Source: Letharia columbiana (Eukaryota > Ascomycota > Lecanoromycetes > Lecanorales > Parmeliaceae). From it: DNA of 64,000 bases. Positions 46,284 through 57,170 of the stretch are shown here, one piece after another; the stretch's first letter is position 1; each line of letters starts with the position of its first letter. Made by a program: the position numbers and the translations under genes. Location of the stretch: the NCBI RefSeq assembly GCF_014066305.1, contig NW_023501038.1:620001-684000 (forward strand). The letters are read 5' to 3'. Under the pieces are notes generated by a model, which searched no databases, was not told the origin of the DNA, and saw nothing but the letters and a program-made list of their open reading frames with translations.

Positions 46284-46555
46284 AATGGTGCTCCGAGCGT
46301 ATGGTGAGGGATTTTGGGATATTGATTTGAAGTTGTTTAGTGAGCCATGGCAGGATTTCTTGTGTTTGGTGTGAGCCGGCGGTCAAGTGCACTAGTGCCG
46401 ATTCAGCCCTAAGGTACCAGTACTTGTATGGCACATTGAGATTCTTGCTGGCCCAAATTTGAATAATTTCAACAGAGGCATACTTTTCTGACACATTACA
46501 CGAGGTCTCTCTCTCGCTATTGCTGGATAGCATACACTCCTTCACCCATTCCGCC
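46284..46555. promoter_or_regulatory. Divergent promoter shared by CWC22 and DPM2
   Basis: 272 bp separate the two start codons, which face away from each other, so both 5' leaders and promoters must overlap here. I see no TATA box of clear strength. The region is too short for two independent fungal promoters. Confidence 0.65.
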
Positions 46556-46982
46556 ATGGTTTGATACTCCCAACCCACGCAAACGCCTGACCCGCTGACG
46601 TCTCCTTCCCAGCTTGACAGACTAGTCGGGCTAGCAATGCTCATTGTAGCGACTACAGTCTTTCTCTACTATACCACATGGACGCTTCTCATGGTACGCC
46701 CTATGGAAGATTCGAACCGCTACCTCTGTCTTTTACTCTACATCCCTCTCCCGTCTCTTCATAAACGTCTGCTGATACCTCTGCCCCTAGCCCTTCGTCG
46801 ACCAAGGGCACCCCCTCCACGACTTCTTTCCGCCCCGCGTCTGGGCTATTCGCATACCAGTCATTCTCATCCTTCTCGCTTCGGCAGTTGTCGGGAGCTT
46901 TTTGAGCGTGGTCATGATACGGAGTAATCGGAAGAAAACAGCGAAGGCAAGGGCGGCAGAGGCTGGGAAGAAGAAGGCTTAG
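46556..46982 (+). CDS. DPM2: Dolichol-phosphate mannose synthase regulatory subunit DPM2
   Basis: Three exons are inferred: 46556-46558 (the ATG alone), 46613-46693 and 46791-46982, giving 91 residues. The first intron (54 bp) has donor GTTTGA, branch CTGAC and acceptor TTCCCAG. The second is 97 bp (GTACGC...CCCCTAG). The product reads M-LDRLVGLAMLIVATTVFLYY, TTWTLLM-PFVDQGHPLHDFF, PPRVWAIRIPVILILLASAV, VGSFLSVVMIRSN and a Lys/Ala tail. This is the two-helix DPM2 fold of the ER membrane, which stabilises Dpm1 in making dolichol-P-mannose for N-glycans, O-mannose and GPI. No single ORF shows the whole gene. If the first intron is not used, translation could begin at the internal Met of exon 2 (46637), removing eight residues. 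Confidence 0.88.
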
Positions 46983-47550
46983 GGGACAGGCAAAGAGGAG
47001 GTGTGATATGGATGGAGATCGGAGCTTTCTGTGCGATCTGTACAGTATCTACAGGATTTGCAAGGCATAAATGCAACCGCTTCTGAGCCGGCTGTGCATT
47101 TCGGCATCAATACACTAATTATGCGGTCAATGAAGGGGCTGAGAGACAAGAACTGTGCTCCTGGACATCTCAAAGTTTGGTATTTGGAAGAATTCATGTG
47201 GGCTGTGAAGTTCATGGTCAATCATTGCTCCCGACAGAGGCAGGTTGGCGGTTGAATGCTCTTTCAATTATCCCTCTCAAACTCGTCAGGTTCTTGAAAT
47301 GATGAGATCGCTGGAAGCACAGAGGGGTAACGGTCGAGAGGCCCGGAAAGAATAGGCACTCGCGTCGCCATGCGTTGGAGACAGAATTAAGCTGCAGGGT
47401 AATGTGGAGAACTGAGTTCTGTGCGTTGGATCAACTATGTAACCATTACTTCAAATCTGGTACTCAGCGCCAAATCCCGAAAAAGAAGAGGGAAGTTAAT
47501 GTCCTGTGGTGATGGCCCGAGCGCGACTGACGGTACCTTGGGTTAGAGGG
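46983..47550. other. Convergent intergenic, no gene seen
   Basis: Lies between the 3' ends of DPM2 and the orphan minus-strand gene. No supported ORF. Confidence 0.6.
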
Positions 47551-48972
47551 CTAACCTGGAAGAGATCCATCAACAATGGTTGGCCCCCGGGCAGTGGACG
47601 AAGAGCTCGCACCAAGGATGGGAGCGCCGCTACCCTTGTGTCTTCGAGCAGCCCCACTAGTGTCCGGTATCACCTGCAACTTCTTCCCTTGGAAAGAACA
47701 TTCTGAACATCCTCTCAGTCTCTCTACAGCTGTATTGGCATGCGCCTCTTTTGAAAATGTAACAGACCACTTGTTGTCTTCACCTGGCTTGGGCTTCTTG
47801 TGCTGCACGTACCGAGGCATCATTTTATTAAGGAGCTTACTGAGGTCCTCCGGAGTCACTCCAGGCCCGACGTGCCGGATGATGATTTTATAGCCTTGGT
47901 CACGTTCGGTTCCTTGAGATATGCCCAGGGGTCCAGATTGACTTGGGGAACTTGATGGCGTGCCGGGGTACGCGTGGCTACGTTCGCTTGAAGTACTCAC
48001 ATTGTGAGAGGCGTAAGGGGTTCCCGGAATGCTTGTGGTGCCATCATCTGTTAGCGCAACGTAACTGGAGCCACAGGACGCTAAGAGGGTGTTGGACATG
48101 GTCGAGATGCTCGAAGATCTTGATGTTCCAGCAATTTCGGGTGAGTTGTATAGATATGGCGGGGCTTGGCCATAAAATCGTGGGCAGGATTTTACACCAG
48201 CAGCACCGGGTGAAAGTTGAGATGCTGGTATGATGCCAGTTTGCACGGAGGAGTCGGCCATTGGAGAGACAAAAGCTGGGGGTGGCGGCATAAAATCCCA
48301 CGAGGGTGGGTACGGGTTCGCAAGGGTTGCTTTAAATGCGTGGCCAGGAGCTGATCTGGGACCCCGTTGGTTTGCGGACCTACGATTCCCCTGTATAGAA
48401 CCTGATGGGCGCACTCCTGGGTGAGCGTGCATGGTACCCGCTGGTACGAAGTTGACAGGTTGCGATACAAACGTCGATGGTATAGCCCCATCGAACCCGA
48501 ATTCAGTGAGCGGTTTCATGTTGCCAGTTGTCTTGTCGAACAGATACAGCGAGGCTTGCAGTACGGTCTCGTACCCTTCATGACGCCATACATAGTGATG
48601 AATTTTGTCTGAAACAACAATTTCAGCGAGGGCCTATCTTAGAAAATTGCAAAATTCTCACAGTATGCGTCCCAGGCATCGGCTTTGTTCCTGAATGGAC
48701 ACATTGCCTTATCTTTATGTAACACGTTATTTATTGGCAGGCCGACGTCGAGTCTCATGTTGTCTGGATAATCCACAACCCCCCGCATCAGGTCCTTGAC
48801 CGGTTTAAAGCTTACCTCGGGGGGTAAACGCCATACATTCTCCGGCAACTAATCGCAAGAGGAGTCATCAGCGAATCCGCACCTCTCGAAACATACTGAA
48901 CGCAGAATTTACATTGGCAAGAATTAACTTGAACTCCCCGCTGGAATCCCGACTACTTCGAGACCCAGACAT
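47551..48972 (-). CDS. Unnamed fungal protein with C-terminal RRM-like region
   Basis: The gene is assembled from three exons: 48913-48972, 48662-48848 and 47551-48608. Introns are 64 bp (GTAAAT...GATTAG) and 53 bp (GTGAGA...TTTCAG). The product is 434 residues from an ATG preceded by an in-frame stop. It runs MSGSRSSRDSSGEFKLILAN, LPENVWRLPPEVSFKPVKDL, YPDNMRLDVGLPINNVLHKD, then CPFRNKADAWDAY joined to YKIHHYVWRHEGYETVLQAS and LYLFDKTTGNMKPLTEFGFD. A Ser/Pro-rich middle follows. The C-terminal GYKIIIRHVGPGVTPEDLSK..NKWSVTFSKEAHANTAVERL resembles an RRM. The N-terminal block is coherent across both splices and looks conserved, but I do not recognise a named family. The stop falls in GGTTAG, a possible donor, so a further 3' exon is possible. 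Confidence 0.7.
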
Positions 48973-51044
48973 TGCGGGGGCCGAAGACTCGACGGCCAAT
49001 CAGCGCCTCCAAAGGGTCTTAGAATCTGGACTCGCGGCTTCCGTTGTTGCCCCGGATTATGATGCTGTGGTATTCGATGGCCGGCGGTCTTTTCTTGGCT
49101 CGGACACCTTCGGAGACCGTGTCTGGAATCTTGAGGCTTAGGTGACACCTTTGTTTGGGGGCTGAGGGGACGATTTGGGCAACCCGGACTGAGAGACCGA
49201 GAGCAGATTCAAAATCTAAAATGCCGACATTCGCACAGCGATGGCCAGAACACCTGAATTCTAGCCCGAGCACATTTAGAAAGATGAGCGGCGACGAATA
49301 GACCCAACCTAGCGCATCGATGTCAGTCTTCCAATGTGAACGGACATAGGAAAGCAGCTGGTGACACCCGATTGTTTGGAATGGATTGTGGCATGTGATG
49401 GGCAGGACGAACAGGACGAACAGGACTCCCAGCCCATGAACCATATTGTAGCGTGGGAGTCCCTAGTCATAAGAGAATCTGAATGTCTGGGCCTCGTCAA
49501 AGGCTCTATTTGCACATTACAGCCCTAGAACTAAGCTAACCAGGCAACGATGATGAACACTCTCAACGAAGAGCGTTTGCTCACCTTGAGTGTAAAGCCA
49601 AGCCCTGCAATGCCCGAAGTTTTTCAAAAATGCACAACAGCCCGAAGAAATGTGGAGGATAGAGATGAACGCTCTATGTTAATGCACTTTACGATTCGAA
49701 GCATAAGGAGAAGTTGTCAGGCTAAGGATGGAGGATCAAAGTTTGGCTGTGAAAAGAATTGACCAAGGAGCACAGTATATATGAAGAGGACTTTTCAAAA
49801 GTCCGAGGTATTGCACCCGCTCCTCGATTCTGGGGGGCATATAGAAATACCTCAATCGGGAAAATGTCTCTGATGCCTTGGGTCGATTTGGGGGAGGTAG
49901 GCAGGCAGGCCGCGGAGTGTCCCGAGCTGTTGGGTAGCACGCTTCATGCACGTCAAAGGCCGTACAATTGTGATGGACATCTGGGACAACAATCGGAACA
50001 CGGCAGATGAGATATTTCCATGTCTCCGATGGGAGAACTTGATCATTTCCGAATGAACTCGTCATATGATCAACTAACGCTGGATAGAGGATTTGACAAC
50101 AGTGACAGCGCAGCAATATTGAGAGTTGGAAGTACACAAGCACAATTGTGACTCTACCGAGACATAAAAACGTTTCATGTCTTGTTTCCTATTTCATGTC
50201 GTGTTTCCTAACACGCAATCCGGGGAAGAAGGAACTTCTTCATGTTTGCTATGAAATCAAGCATGCGGCGCAAGCGGTCCGCTGCCCCTTCGCCAGACCG
50301 TATCCATTTCTGGGCTATAAAATATTGTCGGCGTCAATCATTGGCGCAGCAGAAATGGCGGTGAACGACATTGAGAAAGTGTGGGGGAATGATTGAGAGA
50401 GTTGGACCCTTGGGGTAGTCGAGAGACAAGGATATCCCCAGGAAGTTCGCCTCTCGACTATGCATCGGGACTCTTTATGCTACCTGGAGGTTCCGTGGTA
50501 AGCAGGAGGGGCTAACCCGAAGGGGCTTAGCCAGCGAAGAATGAGCTTAGCACGCTCTGAGGGACTGAAGCAAGACATCGACGAACACTTGGCGGTTCGG
50601 CATGTCATATCGTGCTTTGCGAAGGGAACCGAAAACGCATAGCTGCAGGAGTCGAACCCTAAGACCGCGAGATGCAGAACCTCGAACTCAATAAACGCGC
50701 AGAACAATGAAGTGTCGGCACGAAGAACGTCAAGACATGGAGACTTAGCTGGCGATCGTAAGTATTGAACGAGAAAAATCAAAAGGTTCAGGCAAAAGCA
50801 GAGATATGCGCTGGAGAAATGTCCAATATGGAGATTTTGGGGAGCAAAGGAGAGAGGCACACGTACGAGGATCAGCACTCTAGACACCTGGAACTCACAT
50901 TGGAAGTTAAAGGTATAGGGACACTTTCATAATGTGTCAACGCCAGGGACGCCCTGCTTCATTCTAAACATACTGTTGCCGACCTCTTGACCATGCGGCT
51001 GGATCCATACGGTCGAAAGCCCCGGTGCATAGCGGCCGGATTAC
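48973..51044. other. Long intergenic region, no gene seen
   Basis: Contains a GGACGAACA triplet repeat (49404-49428) and a duplicated TTTCATGTC(T/G)TGTTTCCTA motif (50173-50209). A tRNA-like T-arm lies near 50650-50668. ORFs of up to 141 codons (49019-49444 minus) are shadow-like. Confidence 0.5.
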
Positions 51045-51830
51045 TCACAAGCTTCCTCTCCTGGGAAAACTGACCCCTTGGACAGCTCCGTGATCTGTAA
51101 ACCATGACACCTTCTCCGCTCCGCCTTCATTGACCAATCCGCATGGCAGGCTCCTTCCTTCCTCTGTATCCAGAATCTTACTCAAGATCTCCCTCTTGCC
51201 TTCACCCGTTGCCACGAAAGCTATCTTGATCCCTCCCGTCACGACTGGTAGCGTCAGCGTGATTCTCTTCTTTGGCGGCTTCGGGCTGTCTTCGATGGGT
51301 GCTACCCAGGCATCTGATTCGCGCAAGAGTTCGTGATTGGGGAAGAGCGAGCATGTATGTCCGTCCGGTCCGCAGCCCAGGAGAAGGAGGTCAAAGATGG
51401 GGATCTTGACGCTGTCTTTGGCTGCGAAGGACTTCATGAGAGCGTCTTGGTATTGGTCTGCCATCTCTTGCACGTCACCCATATATTGCACGTCGATGGG
51501 ATGGACGATGGGCTTGCCCATGCTCTCGGGTATCTTGTCCAACAACTCATCTTTCAGAACTTTGTAATTGCTGTCTTCATGGTCGAGGGGGACAGCCCGT
51601 TCATCTGCGAAGAAGACTTCCCATTTGGAGAAATCTACTTTCCCCGCTTCATCGTCTTGGGCAAGCAGGGCTTTTGTGAGAGTTTTGGGCAGCGAGCCAC
51701 CCGATACGGCGACCTTGAAGGCGTTGTGGCGTTCGAAGCCGGCGCTTTGACACTGGAGGACATACTTTCGCAGGGCTGTAGCTAGGCTGTCGATGCCGTC
51801 AAACGAATACAGGTTGGGTTGCTTGCCCAT
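51045..51830 (-). CDS. SOL3: 6-phosphogluconolactonase
   Basis: Single exon, ATG 51830, 261 residues. The glucosamine-6-phosphate-isomerase-like fold is clear: FKVAVSGGSLPKTLTKALL (about 38-56), VDFSKWEVFFADERAVPLDH (about 64-83) with SNYKVLKDELL, then FDLLLLGCGPDGHTCSLFPN (about 149-168), the active-site block. KKRITLTLPVV and GGAEKVSWFTDHGA close the domain. It hydrolyses 6-phosphogluconolactone in the second step of the oxidative pentose phosphate pathway, in the cytosol. The upstream frame is open as far as 52046, but that sequence is a tandem repeat, so the Met at 51830 is preferred. Symbol given by analogy to yeast SOL3/SOL4. Confidence 0.93.
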   Translation of the reverse strand: MGKQPNLYSFDGIDSLATALRKYVLQCQSAGFERHNAFKVAVSGGSLPKTLTKALLAQDDEAGKVDFSKWEVFFADERAVPLDHEDSNYKVLKDELLDKIPESMGKPIVHPIDVQYMGDVQEMADQYQDALMKSFAAKDSVKIPIFDLLLLGCGPDGHTCSLFPNHELLRESDAWVAPIEDSPKPPKKRITLTLPVVTGGIKIAFVATGEGKREILSKILDTEEGRSLPCGLVNEGGAEKVSWFTDHGAVQGVSFPRRGSL

Positions 51831-51847
51831 GGTTCTGGTAGTTGAAG

Positions 51848-51908
51848 AGAAATGTGAGGTGTGAAATGTGAAATGTGAAATGTGAGCTGTGTGAAGTGTG
51901 AAGTGTGA
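51848..51908 (+). repeat. Degenerate 9-bp tandem repeat upstream of the lactonase gene
   Basis: GTGAAATGT/GTGAAGTGT-type units repeat about six times with small variations. The array begins about 18 bp upstream of the 6-phosphogluconolactonase ATG, so it is probably in the 5' leader. The transcript would carry CACTTCACA/ACATTTCAC units. Confidence 0.85.
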
Positions 51909-52240
51909 ATCGGTTTGGCGGGGTATGAAGATTAGGTGTGTACTTTTACCCGGTAGATAAGTCGGATCTGCAGTCACGATAAGTACTTTATCCATCCCCT
52001 CCATCTCTTGGCCTCTACGATCGAGAAATGGGCCCCGGGTTGGCACCCGGGGCCGGAACTCTCCTAGTGGGGCATAGCCTTTGAGCCTACTACTACTACT
52101 CCTCCATCTCTTGGCAACGGGTGTTCCCGCGAGACCCTCAGCTGCTTATTATTATAACAACTTTAACACGTAGTAACATTGCTTACATCGTTATTCAGAG
52201 TATGTCATTCTTCAATATGTCTTTCTTTCCATCTTACCTT
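51909..52240. other. Intergenic, no gene seen
   Basis: CTACTACTACTACT microsatellite at about 52088-52101. It serves as the lactonase promoter and the 3' flank of the next gene. Confidence 0.55.
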
Positions 52241-52612
52241 CTAACCTTCTAGACTCGCGCTGCCCTCTCCACCAGGCAAAGGAGGAAGCGGCTTGTTAAC
52301 AGACTTGAGCTTCTCATACAGCTGATCTCGCAACTCAATCCTCACCGCGCTAATCTCTTCATCTGTCCAATCCCTGACGCGGGCTACCCTGGTCATCTCG
52401 CGTCTCTCCTCGTGAAAGTCAGCTGTCATTTTCCTCTTCAACTCCTCCGCACATTTGGAACAGAATGATATCTGTGGGTCGAGGGAAGAGCTTTCGATGC
52501 GGCTGATCATCGTGGGGCACCGGTTGGGTCGGGGAGCCTCCCGGCAGAAGACGTACTCAATCTTGAGTGTGTGTCGACAATTGGACCCGAGGACGGAGAC
52601 CAGTTTGCACAT
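52241..52612 (-). CDS. Small Cys-rich fungal protein
   Basis: First in-frame ATG at 52612, 123 residues. It opens MCKLVSVLGSNCRHTLKIEY, with VFCRE, RCPT and FCSKCAEELKRKM giving about six cysteines and one His in the first 65 residues. This C-x(n)-C-H-T-L-K-I pattern is common in short ascomycete proteins of unknown function and may bind a metal. The C-terminal half is a charged helix (HEERREMTRVARVRDWTDEE) followed by PLPPLPGGEG. No signal peptide is visible. Confidence 0.65.
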   Translation of the reverse strand: MCKLVSVLGSNCRHTLKIEYVFCREAPRPNRCPTMISRIESSSLDPQISFCSKCAEELKRKMTADFHEERREMTRVARVRDWTDEEISAVRIELRDQLYEKLKSVNKPLPPLPGGEGSASLEG

Positions 52613-53682
52613 GTTTTCGTGCAAGTGTAGATGGTGAATCGGTGGGGTTTCTGTGATATTTGCTGTGCTTGTAGCCGATTTACTGAACTGATACGATGAC
52701 TATCGGGATGCTGCCACGAGGCTACGAGGGATCTTATGGCGGCGGAGTCCATTGCTGAAAGGGAATTGGTGGCTTTGTTCCGTTGTACAAGTGACACAAT
52801 TATCTTTGTGTTAGTGGTCAAACGATTTGCATTCGTGCCTCTACTGCATCTTGACTAGATCCTTACCTTTGTTCCCCTTCCGTTTGTCCAAAGTGGCGAA
52901 TTGTGTGTACTTCGTAATAGTGAAAGCAAGGACGTCCGCTTCGCTGACTCATGCATACCTCAAGCGCCGGAAGTTGCGGTGCCAGCGGTATCATATCCCT
53001 GACGATGCTGATTTGCCTTTTGAAAGCGAGTATCGATGGACGAAATTGTTGAGACAGTCTTGGTATGCCTTGGCTCTGACTACTGAGAATCGAAAGTATA
53101 GTATGAAGGTACATGCTGACAGTATGAGGTCTTGAGTTTCCGTTGATTTTCTTTTCTTTCTTTTACATCCATAATGGATAAGACCATTAATTTCAGAACC
53201 CATCACTCCCACATCCTTGCTGTTAAACTTCTCATGTATTTCCTCGTATCCAATGCCTCGTGATTCAAGACATTGCGTGTGCAATAGTGAAGTCATACAA
53301 CAACCACACAGGATAAGATGCTTCTTGAAAGCCACCTTTCCCTACTACAGCTTGACAGACTCCGTGCATCTGTCGACCACTGGTGCTCGTAGCTGATTTG
53401 CACGCTCTGTCGACACAACACCCCTGCAAATGTCGCTCTGGCGGCCACCAGAACGACTTCCGTTCCTACCGGGTACGGATTTATCGTGGCGATCGCCGTC
53501 AACGCGACAGCCGAAGGGACATACCCGCACCAACCTAGCAAGATTTGAGATCGAGTCTAGTACTAAGCCCAGGAGTACGGCAGAGCAGGGCATCAGGGGA
53601 GGAGCTCAAGGATCGAAAATGGCGTTCGAGATTCAGCCAACTATCCCGAAGTCACAAAAAAAATTAGCTCTCAGCGTCAGAG
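52613..53682. other. Intergenic, no gene seen
   Basis: Plus and minus ORFs at 52827-53335 overlap antiparallel and have no recognisable content. Confidence 0.5.
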
Positions 53683-54228
53683 ATGCTTGCAACACGCTTA
53701 TCATTTTGCCTCTTCTTCTCTATCCACGTACGTTACATACCGGCTCTGGTCCCGGTGCCCGTCCAAAGTTCCGCGGCACCGCTCTCCGAATATCCCGTCG
53801 ATTGCAACGCCCATGATTTCGGACGAGGTCTCCGCGCGTCCGACTGCGCATCGGCCATCGCCAAACTCCCCGCCGACCAACCCGGGGACGTACACATGGA
53901 CCTCCAGAGGCACCGAATGATCTACCCAGAATTCAGCCCCGACGCTTTTGAAGATCGCCATCGGTTGCCTCTTGTCCGGGAGGCGGGAACTTGCGGTGTG
54001 AGCGTTCGCTTGGCGTCGCCTTCCATGTTTGATCATTCCTCCTGGCGGATCATTCGACTGAGGGTCATGGATGTCCTTCGCTGTTGTGTGGAGTTCGGGG
54101 ATCTTGAAATTGGTGGATGTACTATCACGGGAGGGGCAAAGCGTGTGGAACTGACGCTTTATTCGACGAGCGAGTCGTCGGATCTGAGCTTGATGCTGTC
54201 GAATAACACGATTGCAGTTGGCCGATAA
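53683..54228 (+). CDS. Secreted cysteine-containing protein
   Basis: 181 residues from ATG 53683. A hydrophobic N-terminus (MLATRLSFCLFFSIH) acts as a signal peptide. The mature part follows a pattern seen in many ascomycete secreted proteins: an early Cys (YPVDCN), RASDCASAIAKLP, an Arg-Leu-Pro segment, AGTCGVSVRL, SSWRIIRLRVMDVLRCCVE, GGCTITGG and a final beta strand. Function is not known for this family. A possible donor GTACGT at about 53728 could make a short intron after the signal peptide, but the reading is open either way. Confidence 0.65.
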   Translation: MLATRLSFCLFFSIHVRYIPALVPVPVQSSAAPLSEYPVDCNAHDFGRGLRASDCASAIAKLPADQPGDVHMDLQRHRMIYPEFSPDAFEDRHRLPLVREAGTCGVSVRLASPSMFDHSSWRIIRLRVMDVLRCCVEFGDLEIGGCTITGGAKRVELTLYSTSESSDLSLMLSNNTIAVGR

Positions 54229-54824
54229 GAGAACAAGGTATGGTTGTGAGCTTGAAGATGTTTTACGAACGTCACCGCTGTCGCTCTGAGGAGCATTAAA
54301 TCTTCGTGGTGGTTTCAGCATGTTGGGAAACAGTGAAATTCATGGTTCAACGATAGACCAGATACGATAATTGAAGAAATGGAAAGCTGTATAATCTTAC
54401 ATTTGAATGGATTAAGGTATCAAAATTCTTGCACCGTGGACCTCTGTACAGTAATTTTCCTTATCATCACCACGTTTTGAGTGGGATGGTTGATTAGTTC
54501 ACGGCCATGTCACTGCTCCTATACGTAGAGTCGACCACGATTCCATATGTCCAGCTACTCTTCAGCTCACATACACTTCATTCGAGCAACACATCTTTAC
54601 TACTCAGCTCACACCAGGTAGAATCCCCTGCTCTACTCTCACATCGCGCCTTCCGACCCACACAGATCGGCCCTTCTTTTCGCCATCAGCTCTCTACTAC
54701 ATCTAGAGTTCACCAGCCAGCCTCTCAACAAATCCTGATAACACCCACCATTGACTCAGGACGGAGCGTATACGGGAACGATACATCTTGTCCGGTAACC
54801 CACCAGATCCCACACCGCTGCATC
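54229..54824. other. Intergenic, no gene seen
   Basis: Convergent 3' flanks. A plus ORF (54507-55016) runs antisense to the next gene and is its shadow. Confidence 0.55.
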
Positions 54825-55444
54825 TCAGGTCCTGCGGGTTCTTGCCCAATCGATGGTATCGTTGGCGTAGTACGCCGCATCGAGCACCCCGTGACCGGAT
54901 GCGAGGTCGCCGCTTTCGCAATAGTCGGGATTGAACCAGTTGTTCAGACTGATCGAGGGGACCCAGGGGAGGTTCGATCCTGGATAAGAAGCTCATCGTC
55001 AGTATTCTCCCGATGAGGACGAGCGACCACAAGGGTAAAACAGGTTCTGTCAGTCCAGCGGAGGGTGCTATCGAGCTTGTATACTCTCCCTTTGTTAGGG
55101 TACTCCTGCGTTTTGATCGTGACCGAGCAGCTATCCATATAGTCTAGGATAAAGGAGAAAGAGCCGACGGGTACCCCGTTGTAACCGTCAGACCAGCAGT
55201 CCGCCTGCGTGGGACTGCACGAAACAGCCCTGGCAATCAGATCATCTGCAGCTTCAATGCCACTGTCGGCAGGTGCGGCCAATGTGGCTGTGGATAGGAA
55301 CGCGAGAAATGTCAGAACTTGAAGACGGTGGAGACGGATGGTGCTCGGCTCGTGGAGTGCGAAGGTTGATGAGGGTGTGTAATGCGTTCGAAGAGGTGAC
55401 CGAGAATGATGATCTGGCTCTGGGATTGTGGGCTTCGAGCTCAA
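54825..55444 (-). CDS. Probable secreted protein, start codon unresolved
   Basis: Exon 55021-55444 carries RLHRLQVLTFLAFLSTATLA, a good signal peptide. It is followed by AVSCSPTQADCWSDGYNGVP and FILDYMDSCSVTIKTQEYPN, then RVYKLDSTLRWTDRTCFTLV. Removing a 41-bp intron (54980-55020; branch CTGAC, acceptor ATCCAG, weak donor GTCCTC) adds SNLPWVPSISLNNWFNPDYC and ESGDLASGHGVLDAAYYAND up to a stop at 54825. No ATG precedes the signal peptide in this frame. The expected Met position reads ATC (ACCATCCGTCTCC). An upstream exon, near-cognate start or recent loss of the gene are the choices. Confidence 0.45.
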
Positions 55445-57170
55445 GACGCAGAGTTGTGAGAAAGGGTTCGAGAAGCAATAGTGAGTTTGTTGGGATGAGC
55501 TGCTAGAACTTCTTTCGTTTTGCGGGAAACGGTCTTTTTATATCGAACGAGATGATACGAAATGACTTTTGGTTGCCAAGGTAAAGAGCTTGCAGCAGAG
55601 CCTTGAGAGATGCCTATATACTTACTCCTACGTACTCACCGCACACCGACTCTTCGTGAAAGAATATTTCCCAGTCTCAGGCGACCCTCTCATGTCTTTA
55701 GTGTCAAGGGATTCGTAGGTGGCTTTCCGAAGCTGAAGCGCGTTGACCGTATAACGAGAAGGCAGGTAAGACCTGGGAAAGCGAAACCGAAGCAACTGAA
55801 CCAAACGGTCTTGACCCTTGAAAGCGGCTCGAAATATGGTAGCCAGTGACCGAAGTTTAGCCCATAGCAAACGACAATCCCGCGCTTGGACCGTGTTTTG
55901 CTTAGGACGAGTGCAGACTTGATAGTACTACCGACGTCCAATATAAGTTTTCGAGTTCAGCAAGCTAGATGACCGATGGAAGCCAACCTGGACACATGGT
56001 TATCAAGATCATGAAAGGCTTAGTGTCAATCTTTCTAGAAACCGGGTATGGTCATTTACTTTTGCTGAATGATTGTTTCATGATTTGTTGGCCTATCGAT
56101 CTTGTTAAACGCAGGTTATATCAATACCATTCATTCATGTCCATCTACACTCCGACTCCTAGCTTCCTGAGAGTAAGACGTCTCTTTATGCGATAGACCG
56201 TGGAAATCTTCATCGAAAGAAACTTTCTTAGCCTCATCGAACGCTGCTTGAGAAGGTGATTCGCAATTAAGAAAAGGTAAGTCGAAGTGCGAAACAATAT
56301 CGCTAAAGGGCATGTGCAGAGGAGGGGTGCGAATCACTAACCCTCAGGGTGATATCAAGTGGCTGAGACTCGGAAGCAAGCACCAAGATATATATTTTTC
56401 CCCGAGAGGCTGAAATAAGCCTGTGAGTGACTGTCCTATCATCTCGAGCGGTTGAAATGATTCGAGGGCGTTTGTAAAGTAAGCAATGGAAGGTTTCAGC
56501 AAGCGAATATTGGATTCCTCGATCTCGAACCTCGTGAAAACATAGCGACACTTATTTTATGTTCAGCATCTCTGGAAGAAGTCACCCTACGAAGCTGTAT
56601 CGCACACTTGGGGATGACTAGAATAAAAGGAGGGAAATGAGTTGCAATGATCAACTGGCCACAGTCCCCGAGAGTCTGTCCTATGCTCTCCGATCCCTAC
56701 TCTGGGGAACGAGCTTTTTCTTTTAAGAAAAAGCAGGTAAGGTGGACGTGTCAACTACACTGACGACTAGACCTCTCCCTTTGTTGGCTCCGTGGTAACT
56801 GTTTCAATAATATCAATCAATTCGTAGTTATTCTCCAGCACCCAGTCCAGCTTATCGTTCTGTCTCAAAACCGCACCTCTATACGAAATCAGCAAGTAGT
56901 AAACGTGCTAAGAAACCAGGAGCCTATCATGTGTCTATTGCGGAAGAAGAACACACCTGAATAGAAAAGCTCGTATATTTACTTGAAGTCTAGAACTTGA
57001 TCTAGATCGCATACACAGAGCACGAAAAAGTCCTTGATACGGATCGAAGACCCTTCGGCAGCGTAAATAAAGACGTGTACAAAAGAAGGGAGAGAAGTCA
57101 TATACTATGAAATACTTCATCCTGAAGCATTGATATGTCTATGGGCGGTTAGTCTTTTCCACGAAAGGAG
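55445..57170. other. Long intergenic region, no gene seen
   Basis: No coding pattern, repeat or RNA structure that I can support. ORFs do not exceed 85 codons. Confidence 0.55.

Noticed and set aside
50640..50720. tRNA-like sequence on the minus strand (GGGTTCGACTCC T-loop and a weak anticodon hairpin with CTG)
   Set aside because: The T-stem has mismatches, and no acceptor or D-stem pairing is possible.
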